Source of the DNA: Mesorhizobium hawassense
GTDB lineage: Bacteria; Pseudomonadota; Alphaproteobacteria; Rhizobiales; Rhizobiaceae
Direction of reading: 5' to 3'
Assembly (NCBI RefSeq): GCF_003289945.1
Contig: NZ_QMBP01000025.1
Location: 1-64,000, forward strand
DNA length: 64,000 bases
A program made the translations under genes and the position numbers. The notes beneath the pieces were generated by a model. It made no database searches. It was not told the origin of the DNA and was given only the letters and a program-made list of their open reading frames with translations. Of the stretch, positions 41,956-49,745 are shown in pieces. Position 1 is the first letter of the stretch; each line of letters begins with the position of its first letter.

Positions 41956-43206
41956 TCAGCAGAATTCGACTTCGAGGTGGCGTTCGGCCTGGGCGACGAT
42001 GCGGCAGCGGGTTTCGAAGGCGTCCGAGCGGATCTGCAGGCTGAAGGTCTCCGGCACGCCGACCGCGCTGGTGACGTCGAGGCCGGCGCCGTCCTCGCCC
42101 AGCGTGCGCACCGTGCAGTCGATCGACGACATGCGGTTGTTGAAAAGGATGCGCCCCGCTTTCAACACGCGGCGGCGCGGTCCGGCCGGAGCGTCGTTCG
42201 GCGGGCGCCAGGCGACGCAGCGGTTGCGGCCGCCGGCCTTGGCTTCGTAAAGCGCCGCATCGGCATTGGCGAGCAGCGCGTCGATGTCGCCCGTGCGGGC
42301 ATCGAGCGCCGCCATGCCGAAGCTCGAGGTGACGGGAACCGCCGTGCCGCCGTTCCTGATCGCAATCCGCTCGATCGCCTCGCGGACCTTTTCGGCGACG
42401 CCGCCCATATGCGCGCGATCGGTATGCGGCAGGATCAGCGCGAACTCCTCGCCGCCCAGGCGGCCGAAGATGTCGGTGCCGCGCAGCAGGCCGCGGCAGG
42501 CCGCGGCAACGGCGGCCAGCACCTTGTCGCCGGTGGCGTGGCCGTGATTGTCGTTGATCGACTTGAAATGATCGAGGTCGAAGGCGATGCAGGCGAGGCC
42601 ATGCTTGTGACGCTGGGCGAGCGCCAAGGCGCTGGCGGCCCGCTCCTTGAAGGCGCGCCGCGACAGCGCGCCGGTCAAGGCATCGACGGAAGCCAGCTGC
42701 CGCAGTTCCAACTCGTCCATGGCGAGCGCGGCGAGATCCGACAGGATGGCGCTCTCGCGCTGGCTGAAGGCGCGCGGCTCGAAGCCGATGGCGCAGATGG
42801 TGCCAATATTGTGGCCGTCAGTGGTGCGCAGCGGCACGCCGGCATAGAAGCGGACCTGAGGGGCCGCCGTCACCATGGGGTTCCGCGCGAAGCGCGCATC
42901 GTCTCGCGCGTCGGGCACCACCAGCGGCATCAGGTCCTGCATGGTGTATTTGCAGAAGGTCTGGTCGCGGCTGACCTCGCGATTCTCCAGCCCTTCATAG
43001 GCCTTGTACCATTGCCTGTGGCCGTCGATCATCGAGACGATGGCGACCGGCAGGTCGAAGATGTTCCTGATGAGCCTGGTGATGCGGTCGAAGGCCTCTT
43101 CGCGCGGCGTATCGATCACATCGAAGCGGTTGAGCGCATCAAGGCGTTCGGCCTCGGCGAGGTCTTCCGTCGCCAGCGGCGGCGTTTCCATGAGCACCCG
43201 ATGCAT
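41956..43206 (-). CDS. GAF-GGDEF-PilZ diguanylate cyclase
   Basis: 416 residues. GAF domain about 20-165 (ligand or light/redox sensing; no membrane segment), GGDEF domain about 170-335 with active GGEEF at 251-255, an inhibitory RxxD site RGTD at 242-245 exactly five residues before it, and a C-terminal PilZ-like domain about 344-414 (RRRVLKAGRI start, then TVRTLGEDGAGLDV). It would make c-di-GMP, be inhibited by it at RGTD and bind it again through PilZ. ATG 43206 has TGAGG upstream; the frame is open to 43491 but that part lacks domain content. Confidence 0.88.
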   Translation of the reverse strand: MHRVLMETPPLATEDLAEAERLDALNRFDVIDTPREEAFDRITRLIRNIFDLPVAIVSMIDGHRQWYKAYEGLENREVSRDQTFCKYTMQDLMPLVVPDARDDARFARNPMVTAAPQVRFYAGVPLRTTDGHNIGTICAIGFEPRAFSQRESAILSDLAALAMDELELRQLASVDALTGALSRRAFKERAASALALAQRHKHGLACIAFDLDHFKSINDNHGHATGDKVLAAVAAACRGLLRGTDIFGRLGGEEFALILPHTDRAHMGGVAEKVREAIERIAIRNGGTAVPVTSSFGMAALDARTGDIDALLANADAALYEAKAGGRNRCVAWRPPNDAPAGPRRRVLKAGRILFNNRMSSIDCTVRTLGEDGAGLDVTSAVGVPETFSLQIRSDAFETRCRIVAQAERHLEVEFC

Positions 43207-43552
43207 CGCGTCAGCCTCAATCCTACCCGCCCGGCGGCGGAGGATGCGTGGCAGGACTGAACAATCGGTAAAGGCGTGGCCGTATGCCGATAGCGTGGAG
43301 TGCCGAGAAATTTGCGGGGCGGCAGCGGCCCGGCAGCCTTGGGGGGGTGATACTGGGTTCGGCGGCCGGGCCTGACCGGAGTTTGCGAGGCCGCCGGCTA
43401 TCAAAAGGATGCGCTTGCGCCCAAGCAAGGGCAAGAACGACCTAGGCCCTAGGACCAAAGCAGCAAAGGCTGCAGGGCCGAGAGGGACCAATTGTCATGG
43501 GCCAATGGCGATCGGATCGCCCGGAAATAACATGCAGCAACAGCCGCCCGCG
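43207..43552. other. Intergenic region upstream of the GAF-GGDEF-PilZ gene
   Basis: 346 bases containing the promoter of the diguanylate cyclase gene. Short symmetric sequences are visible (for example CCTAGGCCCTAGG near 43441), and an open frame on + at 43409 is rich in Arg/Gly/Pro and lacks a start signal. I see no convincing gene or operator. Confidence 0.5.
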
Positions 43553-43708
43553 TCAAAAGCCGAGGAAATGCCTGCCCACGAGATAGCCAACTGCGGCGAC
43601 GACCAGCGGGAACAGCGCCGGCGCGGCCCTGCTGAACAGCGAGGGGTTTATCTCCTTGGCGGGAGCGCTGGGTTTGGCATTGCCGAGGTTTTTGGTCATG
43701 AAGCTCAT
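43553..43708 (-). CDS. Small single-pass membrane protein (51 residues)
   Basis: Frame from ATG 43708 (or ATG 43699) to TGA at 43553. The N-terminal half is polar (TKNLGNAKPSAPAKEINPSL), the C-terminal half is a hydrophobic segment (ALFPLVVAAVGYLVGRHFLGF). Small membrane proteins like this are often missed in annotation. The SD is weak, so support comes from the composition only. It lies between two minus-strand genes. Confidence 0.45.
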   Translation of the reverse strand: MSFMTKNLGNAKPSAPAKEINPSLFSRAAPALFPLVVAAVGYLVGRHFLGF

Positions 43709-43798
43709 TACCGGTTGGGGCTGGCTGCCGGCTGAGTCAATAAATTAGAAACCGCTCATTAAATTTCCGGCAAGGCCAACGCTACAATTCGCGGCAAT

Positions 43799-44032
43799 TT
43801 ATCCCGATCGCTGGGTGCGCTCGGCAAGCGCGAACGCCTGAAGGTTGCGCGACTTGCCGGGATCCTCGTCGGCATTGGCGATGATGGCGTGGAAGGCCGC
43901 GCGGGCGATGTCCTTCTTCCTGGCATCGGGGTGCTGCTTGCGCACCGCCTTGACCAGCTCTTTCGGCGTCATGTCGGGGGTGACGAGGCGCATCAGCGTA
44001 TCGCCTATGGCCTGCAATTGGCTGGCATCCAT
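43799..44032 (-). CDS. Small helical hypothetical protein
   Basis: 77 residues: MDASQLQAIGDTLMRLVTPDMTPKELVKAVRKQHPDARKKDIARAAFHAIIANADED... with strong helical character and a basic middle (RKQHPDARKKD). CAGGG lies upstream of ATG 44032. Not recognised; the length and balanced composition suggest a real gene. Confidence 0.7.
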   Translation of the reverse strand: MDASQLQAIGDTLMRLVTPDMTPKELVKAVRKQHPDARKKDIARAAFHAIIANADEDPGKSRNLQAFALAERTQRSG

Positions 44033-44139
44033 AACGATGAACCCTGTTCTGGCGGCGTCAGCCTAGCATATAGCCGGGCGAGCGCGTCACTTTTGTGATG
44101 CGCCGATCACTCGCCAGCAGCCGGCGCACTGACGGGCGC

Positions 44140-44682
44140 TCAGAGTATCCTTGTGGCGAAGGCGTCGAGCCGTGAATTTTCGCGATAGGCCAATCGCACC
44201 GCCAGCGCACCAATAGTTGCGGTAACGGCGCCGCCGATCACATCGCTCACGTAATGCGTTCCGATGAAGACCCTGGACCAGCAGATGATGAACGCCGCCA
44301 CGAACAGCGCCAGCGCGCGGCGCGGCAGCGTCTGCATGGCGAAGGCGGCGACGATCGCCATGCTGGCGGTCGCGTGATCGGAGGGGAACGACCAGTCGGC
44401 GCTGGGCGCGATCAAGAGATGCGTGACGCCGGCGTCGTAAGGCCTGATACGGTGGACGAAGAGCAGGATCGCCTGGTTGATCGCCAGCCCGAGCAGAAAG
44501 GAAAGGCCGGCGGACAGGCAGGCATGGCGCACATGGACGCGATCGTTCCTGGACCACCATTGCAGGGCAACGGAAATCACCATCAGCGGCACGCCGAATT
44601 GTGAGATGGCGATCATTGTCCTATCAAGGAGCGGGCTGATGCCGGCGGCTGCGTTGATCCAGTGCGTGAGAGAAACGTCCAT
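44140..44682 (-). CDS. PAP2-family phosphatase (undecaprenyl-diphosphatase-like)
   Basis: 180 residues, multi-pass membrane protein with the three PAP2 signatures: HRIRP at 77-81 (last part of K/R-x6-RP), PSDH at 100-103 (PSGH type, catalytic His) and SRVFIGTHYVSD at 136-147. It removes phosphate from lipid phosphates, probably undecaprenyl diphosphate or phosphatidate, at the inner membrane. It is divergent from a DUF2127 membrane protein. Confidence 0.9.
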   Translation of the reverse strand: MDVSLTHWINAAAGISPLLDRTMIAISQFGVPLMVISVALQWWSRNDRVHVRHACLSAGLSFLLGLAINQAILLFVHRIRPYDAGVTHLLIAPSADWSFPSDHATASMAIVAAFAMQTLPRRALALFVAAFIICWSRVFIGTHYVSDVIGGAVTATIGALAVRLAYRENSRLDAFATRIL

Positions 44683-44720
44683 TCTTATCTGATTTCCCTG
44701 GCCAATAGTGAGGTCGATCG

Positions 44721-45203
44721 TTGAAGCCCGCCGGCGAGCACCGCATTCACCAGCTCTTTGAGGTCAGTGTATGGCTAAAAGGTGCCCATGCCTTGATCGA
44801 GTGTGTCGGCGGCATCCTGCTTTACCTCGTCACCACCGAAACCATCGCTTCCTGGGTCAACATGTTCACCCAGGAAGAACTGATCGAGGATCCCAACGAC
44901 TTCATCGCCGGCCATTTGTCGCGGATGGCCGCGGGGTTCTCCGTCGCCAGCAAGGAATTCTATGCCTTCTACCTGCTCAGCCACGGCCTCATTAAGCTCC
45001 TGCTGGTCATCGGGCTGCTGCGCGGCAAGCTGTGGTCCTACCCTGCCTCGCTGATGGCGCTCGGCGCCTTCATGGCCTACCAGCTCTATCGCTATTCCTA
45101 CACGCATTCGCCCGGCCTGCTCGTGCTGACCGTCTTCGACGCGATCGTCATGTGGCTGATCTGGCAGGAGTGGAAGACGGTGCGCCGCCATATCGCGCCC
45201 TAG
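44721..45203 (+). CDS. DUF2127 membrane protein
   Basis: 160 residues with four hydrophobic helices and the family patterns FEVSVWLKGAHALIE, AGHLSRMAAGFS, and YAFYLLSHGLIKLLLVIGLLRGKLWSYP. Function of the family is unknown. The likely start is TTG 44721 with AGTGAGG eight bases upstream. Its stop TAG is at the edge of an intergenic repeat. Divergent to the PAP2 gene, with a 38-base gap. Confidence 0.82.
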   Translation: MKPAGEHRIHQLFEVSVWLKGAHALIECVGGILLYLVTTETIASWVNMFTQEELIEDPNDFIAGHLSRMAAGFSVASKEFYAFYLLSHGLIKLLLVIGLLRGKLWSYPASLMALGAFMAYQLYRYSYTHSPGLLVLTVFDAIVMWLIWQEWKTVRRHIAP

Positions 45204-45204
45204 A

Positions 45205-45300
45205 CCGTGAAGGCGTTTGAATCGCCATCACGGCCTAACTCTTTTGCTGGAGCATGATCTTTCTCCGAAAACCGGTTCCCACTTTTCGGGACCATGCTAG
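45205..45300. repeat. Rhizobial intergenic repeat
   Basis: Two hairpin modules. First, 45205-45233, arms CCGTGA/TCACGG with inner GGCG/CGCC. Second, about 45252-45299, starting AGCATGATC and ending GACCATGCT, with CCGAAAACCGGTT in the middle. This is the widespread rhizobial GCATGATCTTTCTCCGAAAA type. It lies between the convergent ends of the DUF2127 and cytochrome c' genes and could act as bidirectional terminator. Confidence 0.75.
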
Positions 45301-45312
45301 CCGCGCCCGGCC

Positions 45313-45873
45313 TCATTCGGTTTTGCGTCGGAACTTCGAATGGCAGCTGGTGCAATCCTGCAGGATAAGGTGCAGCAGGTGCTCCGCCGGCATTTTGGCC
45401 GGATCGGCCTCGGCGGCGCCAGGGCGCTTGCCGAGAAGGCTGCCGCCGTCCATGGGCGGGCCGGTCATCCGCATGTCGGCGGTGATGGCGGCCGGCGCGT
45501 TCCCGGCCTTGGCCGCGAGCGCGTCGGCGAGCCGGCCGATATGGCGCGCGAGCGCCTCGAATTCCGGCCGGGCGTCGTCGATTTCAGGCATGGCGGCGGA
45601 CGGCGCCCCAAGCGTGCCATGCGGGAATTCGCCAATCAGGGCGCCGGCGCGGGCGTTCAGCGTGTCCGCCGCCTGCTTGAAGGCCGCCGGCTCATAGGCG
45701 CGCTTGCGGTCGAACATTTCGGCGATCGCCCTGGCGGCGGCGGCCATCTCTTTCATCGAGGCCTGGCGCGCCGCCACGACGGGATCGCCCGGACCCGCCG
45801 CCGACGACGGAGCAAGGATCAACGGGCCGGCCAGCGCAAGCATCGCCGCCGCGACAACGACGCGGACCCTCAT
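45313..45873 (-). CDS. Exported cytochrome c' (class II cytochrome c)
   Basis: 186 residues. Signal peptide ending APSSA, then a four-helix-bundle cytochrome with the class II C-terminal haem motif C174-T-S-C177-H178 followed by SKFRRK, the usual position in cytochrome c'. It probably accepts electrons or binds NO in the periplasm. Its start codon overlaps the stop of the multicopper oxidase upstream (ATGA), so it is the second gene of that copper-regulated unit. Confidence 0.88.
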   Translation of the reverse strand: MRVRVVVAAAMLALAGPLILAPSSAAGPGDPVVAARQASMKEMAAAARAIAEMFDRKRAYEPAAFKQAADTLNARAGALIGEFPHGTLGAPSAAMPEIDDARPEFEALARHIGRLADALAAKAGNAPAAITADMRMTGPPMDGGSLLGKRPGAAEADPAKMPAEHLLHLILQDCTSCHSKFRRKTE

Positions 45874-47396
45874 GCCTGGACGTCGAGGATGCCCATCATG
45901 CCGAGCTGCTCATGCTCGAGGATGTGGCAGTGATACATGCGCGCGCCCGGCCGCTCCTGACGCGTGAGGAGCCGCACCGTCTCGCCACGCGCCACGTTGA
46001 CCGTGTCCTTCCACGCCAGATAAGGCGGCTTGGCGAGCTTGCCGTCGCGCTCCCGCTCGACGACCTGGAACTGCGTGCCGTGGAGATGGAACGGATGGTC
46101 CATGTCGGCCTGGTTGACGATTTCCCAAAGCTCGGTGTCACCTGCCCTGGCGACGATGTCGACGCGCGCCATGTCGAACGCCTTGCCGTTGATCAGGAAA
46201 CCCATCTCCATGCCGGCGGGATTCATCGCCATCGTCTCGGTGAAGACGAGACGGCGGCTGACAGTAGGGGTCCCAAGCGGCGCGATCGGCCGCAGCCGCT
46301 CGGGCAGCGGCGGCATCGCCTCGGCCGGTGCGTCGGAGACATCGACCGTCAGCAGTGTCAGCCCGGCATCCGCCGGCCGGCCCGGCCCCATCCAGCCGCG
46401 GTCGTAGGCGAGCGTGGTGAGGCTGGCGGCGCCCGGCCGGTCGAAGGCGACGACCAGCTCGACGCGCTCGGCCGGGCTGAGCAGGATCTCGTCGGCCGCC
46501 ACCGGTGCCTCCAGGAGACCGCCGTCGCTGCCGATCACCGTCATCGCGGCGTTGGCGAAGGCGAGCCTGAGGAAGCGCGCATTGGTGGCGTTGTAGAGCC
46601 GCAAGCGCTGCTTCGCGCCCATCGCCACCGCCAGCTTCGGGTTCTTCTGGCCGTTGACCAGCACATGGTCGCCGACGCGGCCGTTCATTGTGTCAATCAT
46701 GGTGTTTTCAGGCATCGAGCCGTCGGCGGAGAGGCGAAGGTCGGTGAAGACGAGCGCGGTGTCGCCATAGGCGGCCGGGACCGGATCGGCTTTTGCCTTG
46801 ACGATGAAGGCGCCGGCAAGGCCGCGATAGACCTGCTCGGCCGTCCGGCCATGCGGATGCGGGTGATACCAGTAGGAGCCGGCCGAGCCTTCGGGCAGAT
46901 CGAAGGCGTAGACGCGGTCGGCGCCCGCCGCCACCGGATCCATCGGGTTGCCGTCCTGGCCGGCGGGCACCGGCATGCCGTGCCAGTGGATGGTGCTCTG
47001 CTCGCCCGCGATCCGGTTGGCGAAGGTGATCTCGACGCGTTCGCCTTCATGGGCCTCGATCAGCGGCCCCGGGCTCGTGCCGTTGTAAGCGAGGATCGGG
47101 GTGTCCTTGCCCTCGACGAAGCGCGCCGTGGCGGGCCCGGCCGTCAACCTCGCCCTGAACAGGCCGGGCCGACCGGCCTCGTTGGCAAGCAGCGGCAATT
47201 CACGCAGCGCCTCGCCCTCGGGCAGCGCCGCTGGCGCATGCGCCATGGCGCCCATGTCATGGCCGGCATGACCGCTCATATCCATGCCGGGCATGGAGTC
47301 CATGTTCGACATGCCGTCCATCTTCATCTGCGCGAGTGCGCGAGAACCCGACAGAACCGTCGCCAGGCCTGCCGTCAGAAAACCGCGTCGGTGCAT
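45870..47396 (-). CDS. Tat-exported multicopper oxidase (CueO/CopA-like)
   Basis: 508 residues. A Tat signal (RRGFLTAG) is followed by a Met/His-rich stretch at 24-53, typical of copper-binding MCO proteins. The copper ligands are HWHG at 137-140, YHPHPHG at 177-183, HPFHLHG in the C-terminal third and HCHILEHEQLGMMG at 489-502, giving the T1 and trinuclear sites. It oxidises Cu(I) or other substrates in the periplasm for copper tolerance. ATG 47396 follows GAGGAG. A CueR-like promoter lies at 47451-47481. The next gene, cytochrome c', is translationally coupled. Confidence 0.93.
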   Translation of the reverse strand: MHRRGFLTAGLATVLSGSRALAQMKMDGMSNMDSMPGMDMSGHAGHDMGAMAHAPAALPEGEALRELPLLANEAGRPGLFRARLTAGPATARFVEGKDTPILAYNGTSPGPLIEAHEGERVEITFANRIAGEQSTIHWHGMPVPAGQDGNPMDPVAAGADRVYAFDLPEGSAGSYWYHPHPHGRTAEQVYRGLAGAFIVKAKADPVPAAYGDTALVFTDLRLSADGSMPENTMIDTMNGRVGDHVLVNGQKNPKLAVAMGAKQRLRLYNATNARFLRLAFANAAMTVIGSDGGLLEAPVAADEILLSPAERVELVVAFDRPGAASLTTLAYDRGWMGPGRPADAGLTLLTVDVSDAPAEAMPPLPERLRPIAPLGTPTVSRRLVFTETMAMNPAGMEMGFLINGKAFDMARVDIVARAGDTELWEIVNQADMDHPFHLHGTQFQVVERERDGKLAKPPYLAWKDTVNVARGETVRLLTRQERPGARMYHCHILEHEQLGMMGILDVQA

Positions 47397-47450
47397 CTTT
47401 TTCTCCTCGAGCGTGATTGGGAAGGACGCCGCCGGGACGATCCTTTCAAC

Positions 47451-47481
47451 ACGCTACGGGTTCCAGCAACTGGAAGGTCAA
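47451..47481 (-). promoter_or_regulatory. CueR/HmrR-type copper-responsive promoter
   Basis: On the minus strand: -35 TTGACC at 47476-47481, then a 19-base spacer containing TTCCAG, TTG, CTGGAA as an inverted repeat, then -10 TAGCGT at 47451-47456. The 19-base spacer and the dyad CCTTCCAG/CTGGAA are the hallmark of MerR-family copper promoters; the E. coli copA promoter has nearly the same TTGACCTTCC and TGCTGGAA. It lies about 55 bases upstream of the multicopper oxidase start. No cueR gene is in the window. Confidence 0.8.
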
Positions 47482-47890
47482 GCGGAAATCGAGAGGCCGG
47501 CGCGCGGCCATGCCGGGTTTCGCCTGGCCCAAAAAGAAATGCCAGGACAGCCGCGCGACCTTCATTCATTGCCGTTTTTTAACCTCAATCGGCCTCTAGC
47601 CGGCTGACGACGCTGCGGTTCCGGTCTTCACGGTTTCTTGACACAGGCTGGAAAAACGGGCAGCAAAGCGGGTGAGGAAGAGCATTTCTACCGTGGCGCA
47701 GACCATGGAGAGCTCTTTTTTCGTATGGACCATCGCCAAAATGGCGATTGGTGGAGGGATTGGTTAACCAACTTTGTCCATCTTTTGAATCAATCGGCAA
47801 CAGACGCGTGAAGGTGCAGGGGGCACCAGCGAACTGTGATCGTGACGGGTGCCAGGTCCGCAAACCGGCATGCCGATTGAGAGTGGTCGT
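47482..47890. other. Intergenic region between the copper operon and the DUF2778 gene
   Basis: About 400 bases. Contains a 7-bp perfect stem at 47732-47748 (ATCGCCA, AAA, TGGCGAT) and the palindrome TTGGTTAACCAA at 47760-47771, which is the right size for an operator but is not unusual by chance. It must hold the promoter of the DUF2778 gene. No gene of its own is visible. Confidence 0.5.
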
Positions 47891-49504
47891 ATGGCGTTTT
47901 TGCGTTTGAAAAACCGGGGTGACGCTCCTCATGGGGGGGTAACTTCGAAAAAGTCTGGTCATCGTTGGGTCCTGGTGCCTGCTGTCGGCGCCGCCCTCGC
48001 CCTATGGTCCGCCGCCACTTTGGCGGGGCTCTATTCGGTGAGCACCTCGCTGACCGCCGCTTCCAACGGATTGCCGCAAGGCCTGCTTTCGCCGCGCACC
48101 ATCGCGCTTGGCGACCAGCGCCGGCAGATCGCCAATGCCTGGGCGCCGCGCCTTGCCGCCAATGGCGGCTATAAGGCAGGCTCGCTCACCGGCGGCTGCG
48201 ACACAGGTTGCTTCAGCCTCGCGACAAGCTTTAGCCATGGCGACCAAGCCCCTGAAAAACTGAAGAATAATGGCCATGACGGCAAGATGGCGCGCCTCAA
48301 ACTGCCGGCGCCGGACAGCGTCGCGCAGGAAAAGGTCGTCTTGGTGGCTTCGGCCGCCGGGGCCGCCGATCGTTTCGACGGCGTGGTGAAGAAAGCCGCG
48401 CTGTCGCCGCAGAAGCTTGCCGATGCCTTTGCCCGCGCCGAGAAGGCGCCGTTCCTGCTTGCCAGCCTGCCATCGGCCAGCCGCTTCGGCGGCGCAGAGC
48501 CGGACGCCCCGGCGGAAGCCCGCTTCGGTTCGCAGCCGGCCGAGACCGCCGGCGCTTCCGACCTGGCGCTGGCGCTTGCCAACATCGCGCCGGAAGATAC
48601 GGCGGATGTTGCGACCGCCGTCGCGCTGCAAAACAGCGACGCGCCCGATGTCGCCGACAATGCGGAAAAGAGCCAGGACGGCGAGTATCAGGTCGCCTCG
48701 CTGCCGCCGCAGGACGATTTGCCCGACAGCATTGCCGTGCCCGGCCTTCGGCCGCGCACCACCCTTCAGCGCGCCACCGAGGCGCCCGAACAGAACGCGA
48801 CCAAGCCGCAGAAGCCCGAGACCGCGAAGCCGCAGGCCGCCAAGGCCAAGCCGCAGCCGGCCCCAACCGACACCGCGCAAAGCGCGTCGACGGCCGTCTC
48901 GCCGAGGAGCGGCGACCAGGCCCTGCCGGGCGTAGCGAATTCGAAGCCGATGGTGGCCGACTCCAAGCCCGCCAAGCGCAAGGCGCAGGCATCAGAGATG
49001 CTCGCCTATGCCAAGCCGGACACCCCGGAGCGCGGTGGGATGGGCAACGCCTTCCGCAACCTGTTCAACGGACCTTCGACGGGCAATGGCGTGGCCGTGT
49101 ACGATATCTCGGCCAAGACGGTTTACATGCCGGACGGCTCCAGGCTCGAGGCGCATTCGGGACTGGGTTCGATGGTCGACCAGCCGCGCTTCGTCAACCG
49201 CAAGAATGTCGGCCCGACGCCGCCGGACACCTACAATCTGTCGATGCGTGAATCGCGCTTTCACGGCGTCGAGGCAATCCGGCTGACGCCGGCCAGCGGC
49301 GGCAACAAATATGGCCGCAACGGCCTGCTCGCGCACACCTATATGCTGCGCGGCGGGCGCGCCGAGTCGAATGGCTGCGTCGTCTTCAAAGACTATCACC
49401 GCTTCCTTGCCGCCTACAAAAGCGGCAAGATCAAGCGCCTTGTCGTCGTCCCGCGCCTGACACGGTCCCCCACCCAGGTCGCCCAGGAAGGCCGCCAGGG
49501 CTAA
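47891..49504 (+). CDS. DUF2778 (Tlde1-type) L,D-transpeptidase-like envelope protein
   Basis: About 537 residues. N-terminal basic segment, one membrane anchor (about 25-47, WVLVPAVGAALALWSAATLAGL), a long Pro/Ala/Lys-rich periplasmic linker and a C-terminal DUF2778 domain of about 140 residues with His482 (LAHTYML) and Cys496 (ESNGCVVF), which match the catalytic pair of the L,D-transpeptidase-like fold. Tlde1 effectors of this fold cut or exchange peptidoglycan cross-links; here the anchor suggests a cell's own wall enzyme. ATG 47891 has GAGAGTGG upstream; earlier ATGs 47849 and 47870 are possible. Confidence 0.8.
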   Translation: MAFLRLKNRGDAPHGGVTSKKSGHRWVLVPAVGAALALWSAATLAGLYSVSTSLTAASNGLPQGLLSPRTIALGDQRRQIANAWAPRLAANGGYKAGSLTGGCDTGCFSLATSFSHGDQAPEKLKNNGHDGKMARLKLPAPDSVAQEKVVLVASAAGAADRFDGVVKKAALSPQKLADAFARAEKAPFLLASLPSASRFGGAEPDAPAEARFGSQPAETAGASDLALALANIAPEDTADVATAVALQNSDAPDVADNAEKSQDGEYQVASLPPQDDLPDSIAVPGLRPRTTLQRATEAPEQNATKPQKPETAKPQAAKAKPQPAPTDTAQSASTAVSPRSGDQALPGVANSKPMVADSKPAKRKAQASEMLAYAKPDTPERGGMGNAFRNLFNGPSTGNGVAVYDISAKTVYMPDGSRLEAHSGLGSMVDQPRFVNRKNVGPTPPDTYNLSMRESRFHGVEAIRLTPASGGNKYGRNGLLAHTYMLRGGRAESNGCVVFKDYHRFLAAYKSGKIKRLVVVPRLTRSPTQVAQEGRQG

Positions 49505-49745
49505 ACGCCACCGGAGCCGGCGCGCTGGTCGCCGGCACATGTTGATTCCCACTTGCTGATCCGAAGGGCCTGGCGCCAAACGCGCCGGGCTGTTGCCGTC
49601 GCAACTGATCGCGACAGTCGCTACCTCAACCGTGGCAGCGATAACGACCCTTCCCAGGATATAGATATGGCGCGGCCCGGGCTTGCGGCAAGACCCCGCC
49701 CATGGCGTATCAACGCTGCTCCGAAAAAAGACAACGGAGCATGGA

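Noticed and set aside
43409..43735. Frame of 108 codons on + ahead of the small membrane gene
   Set aside because: No start signal, Arg/Gly/Pro-rich and overlapping the better minus-strand frame.
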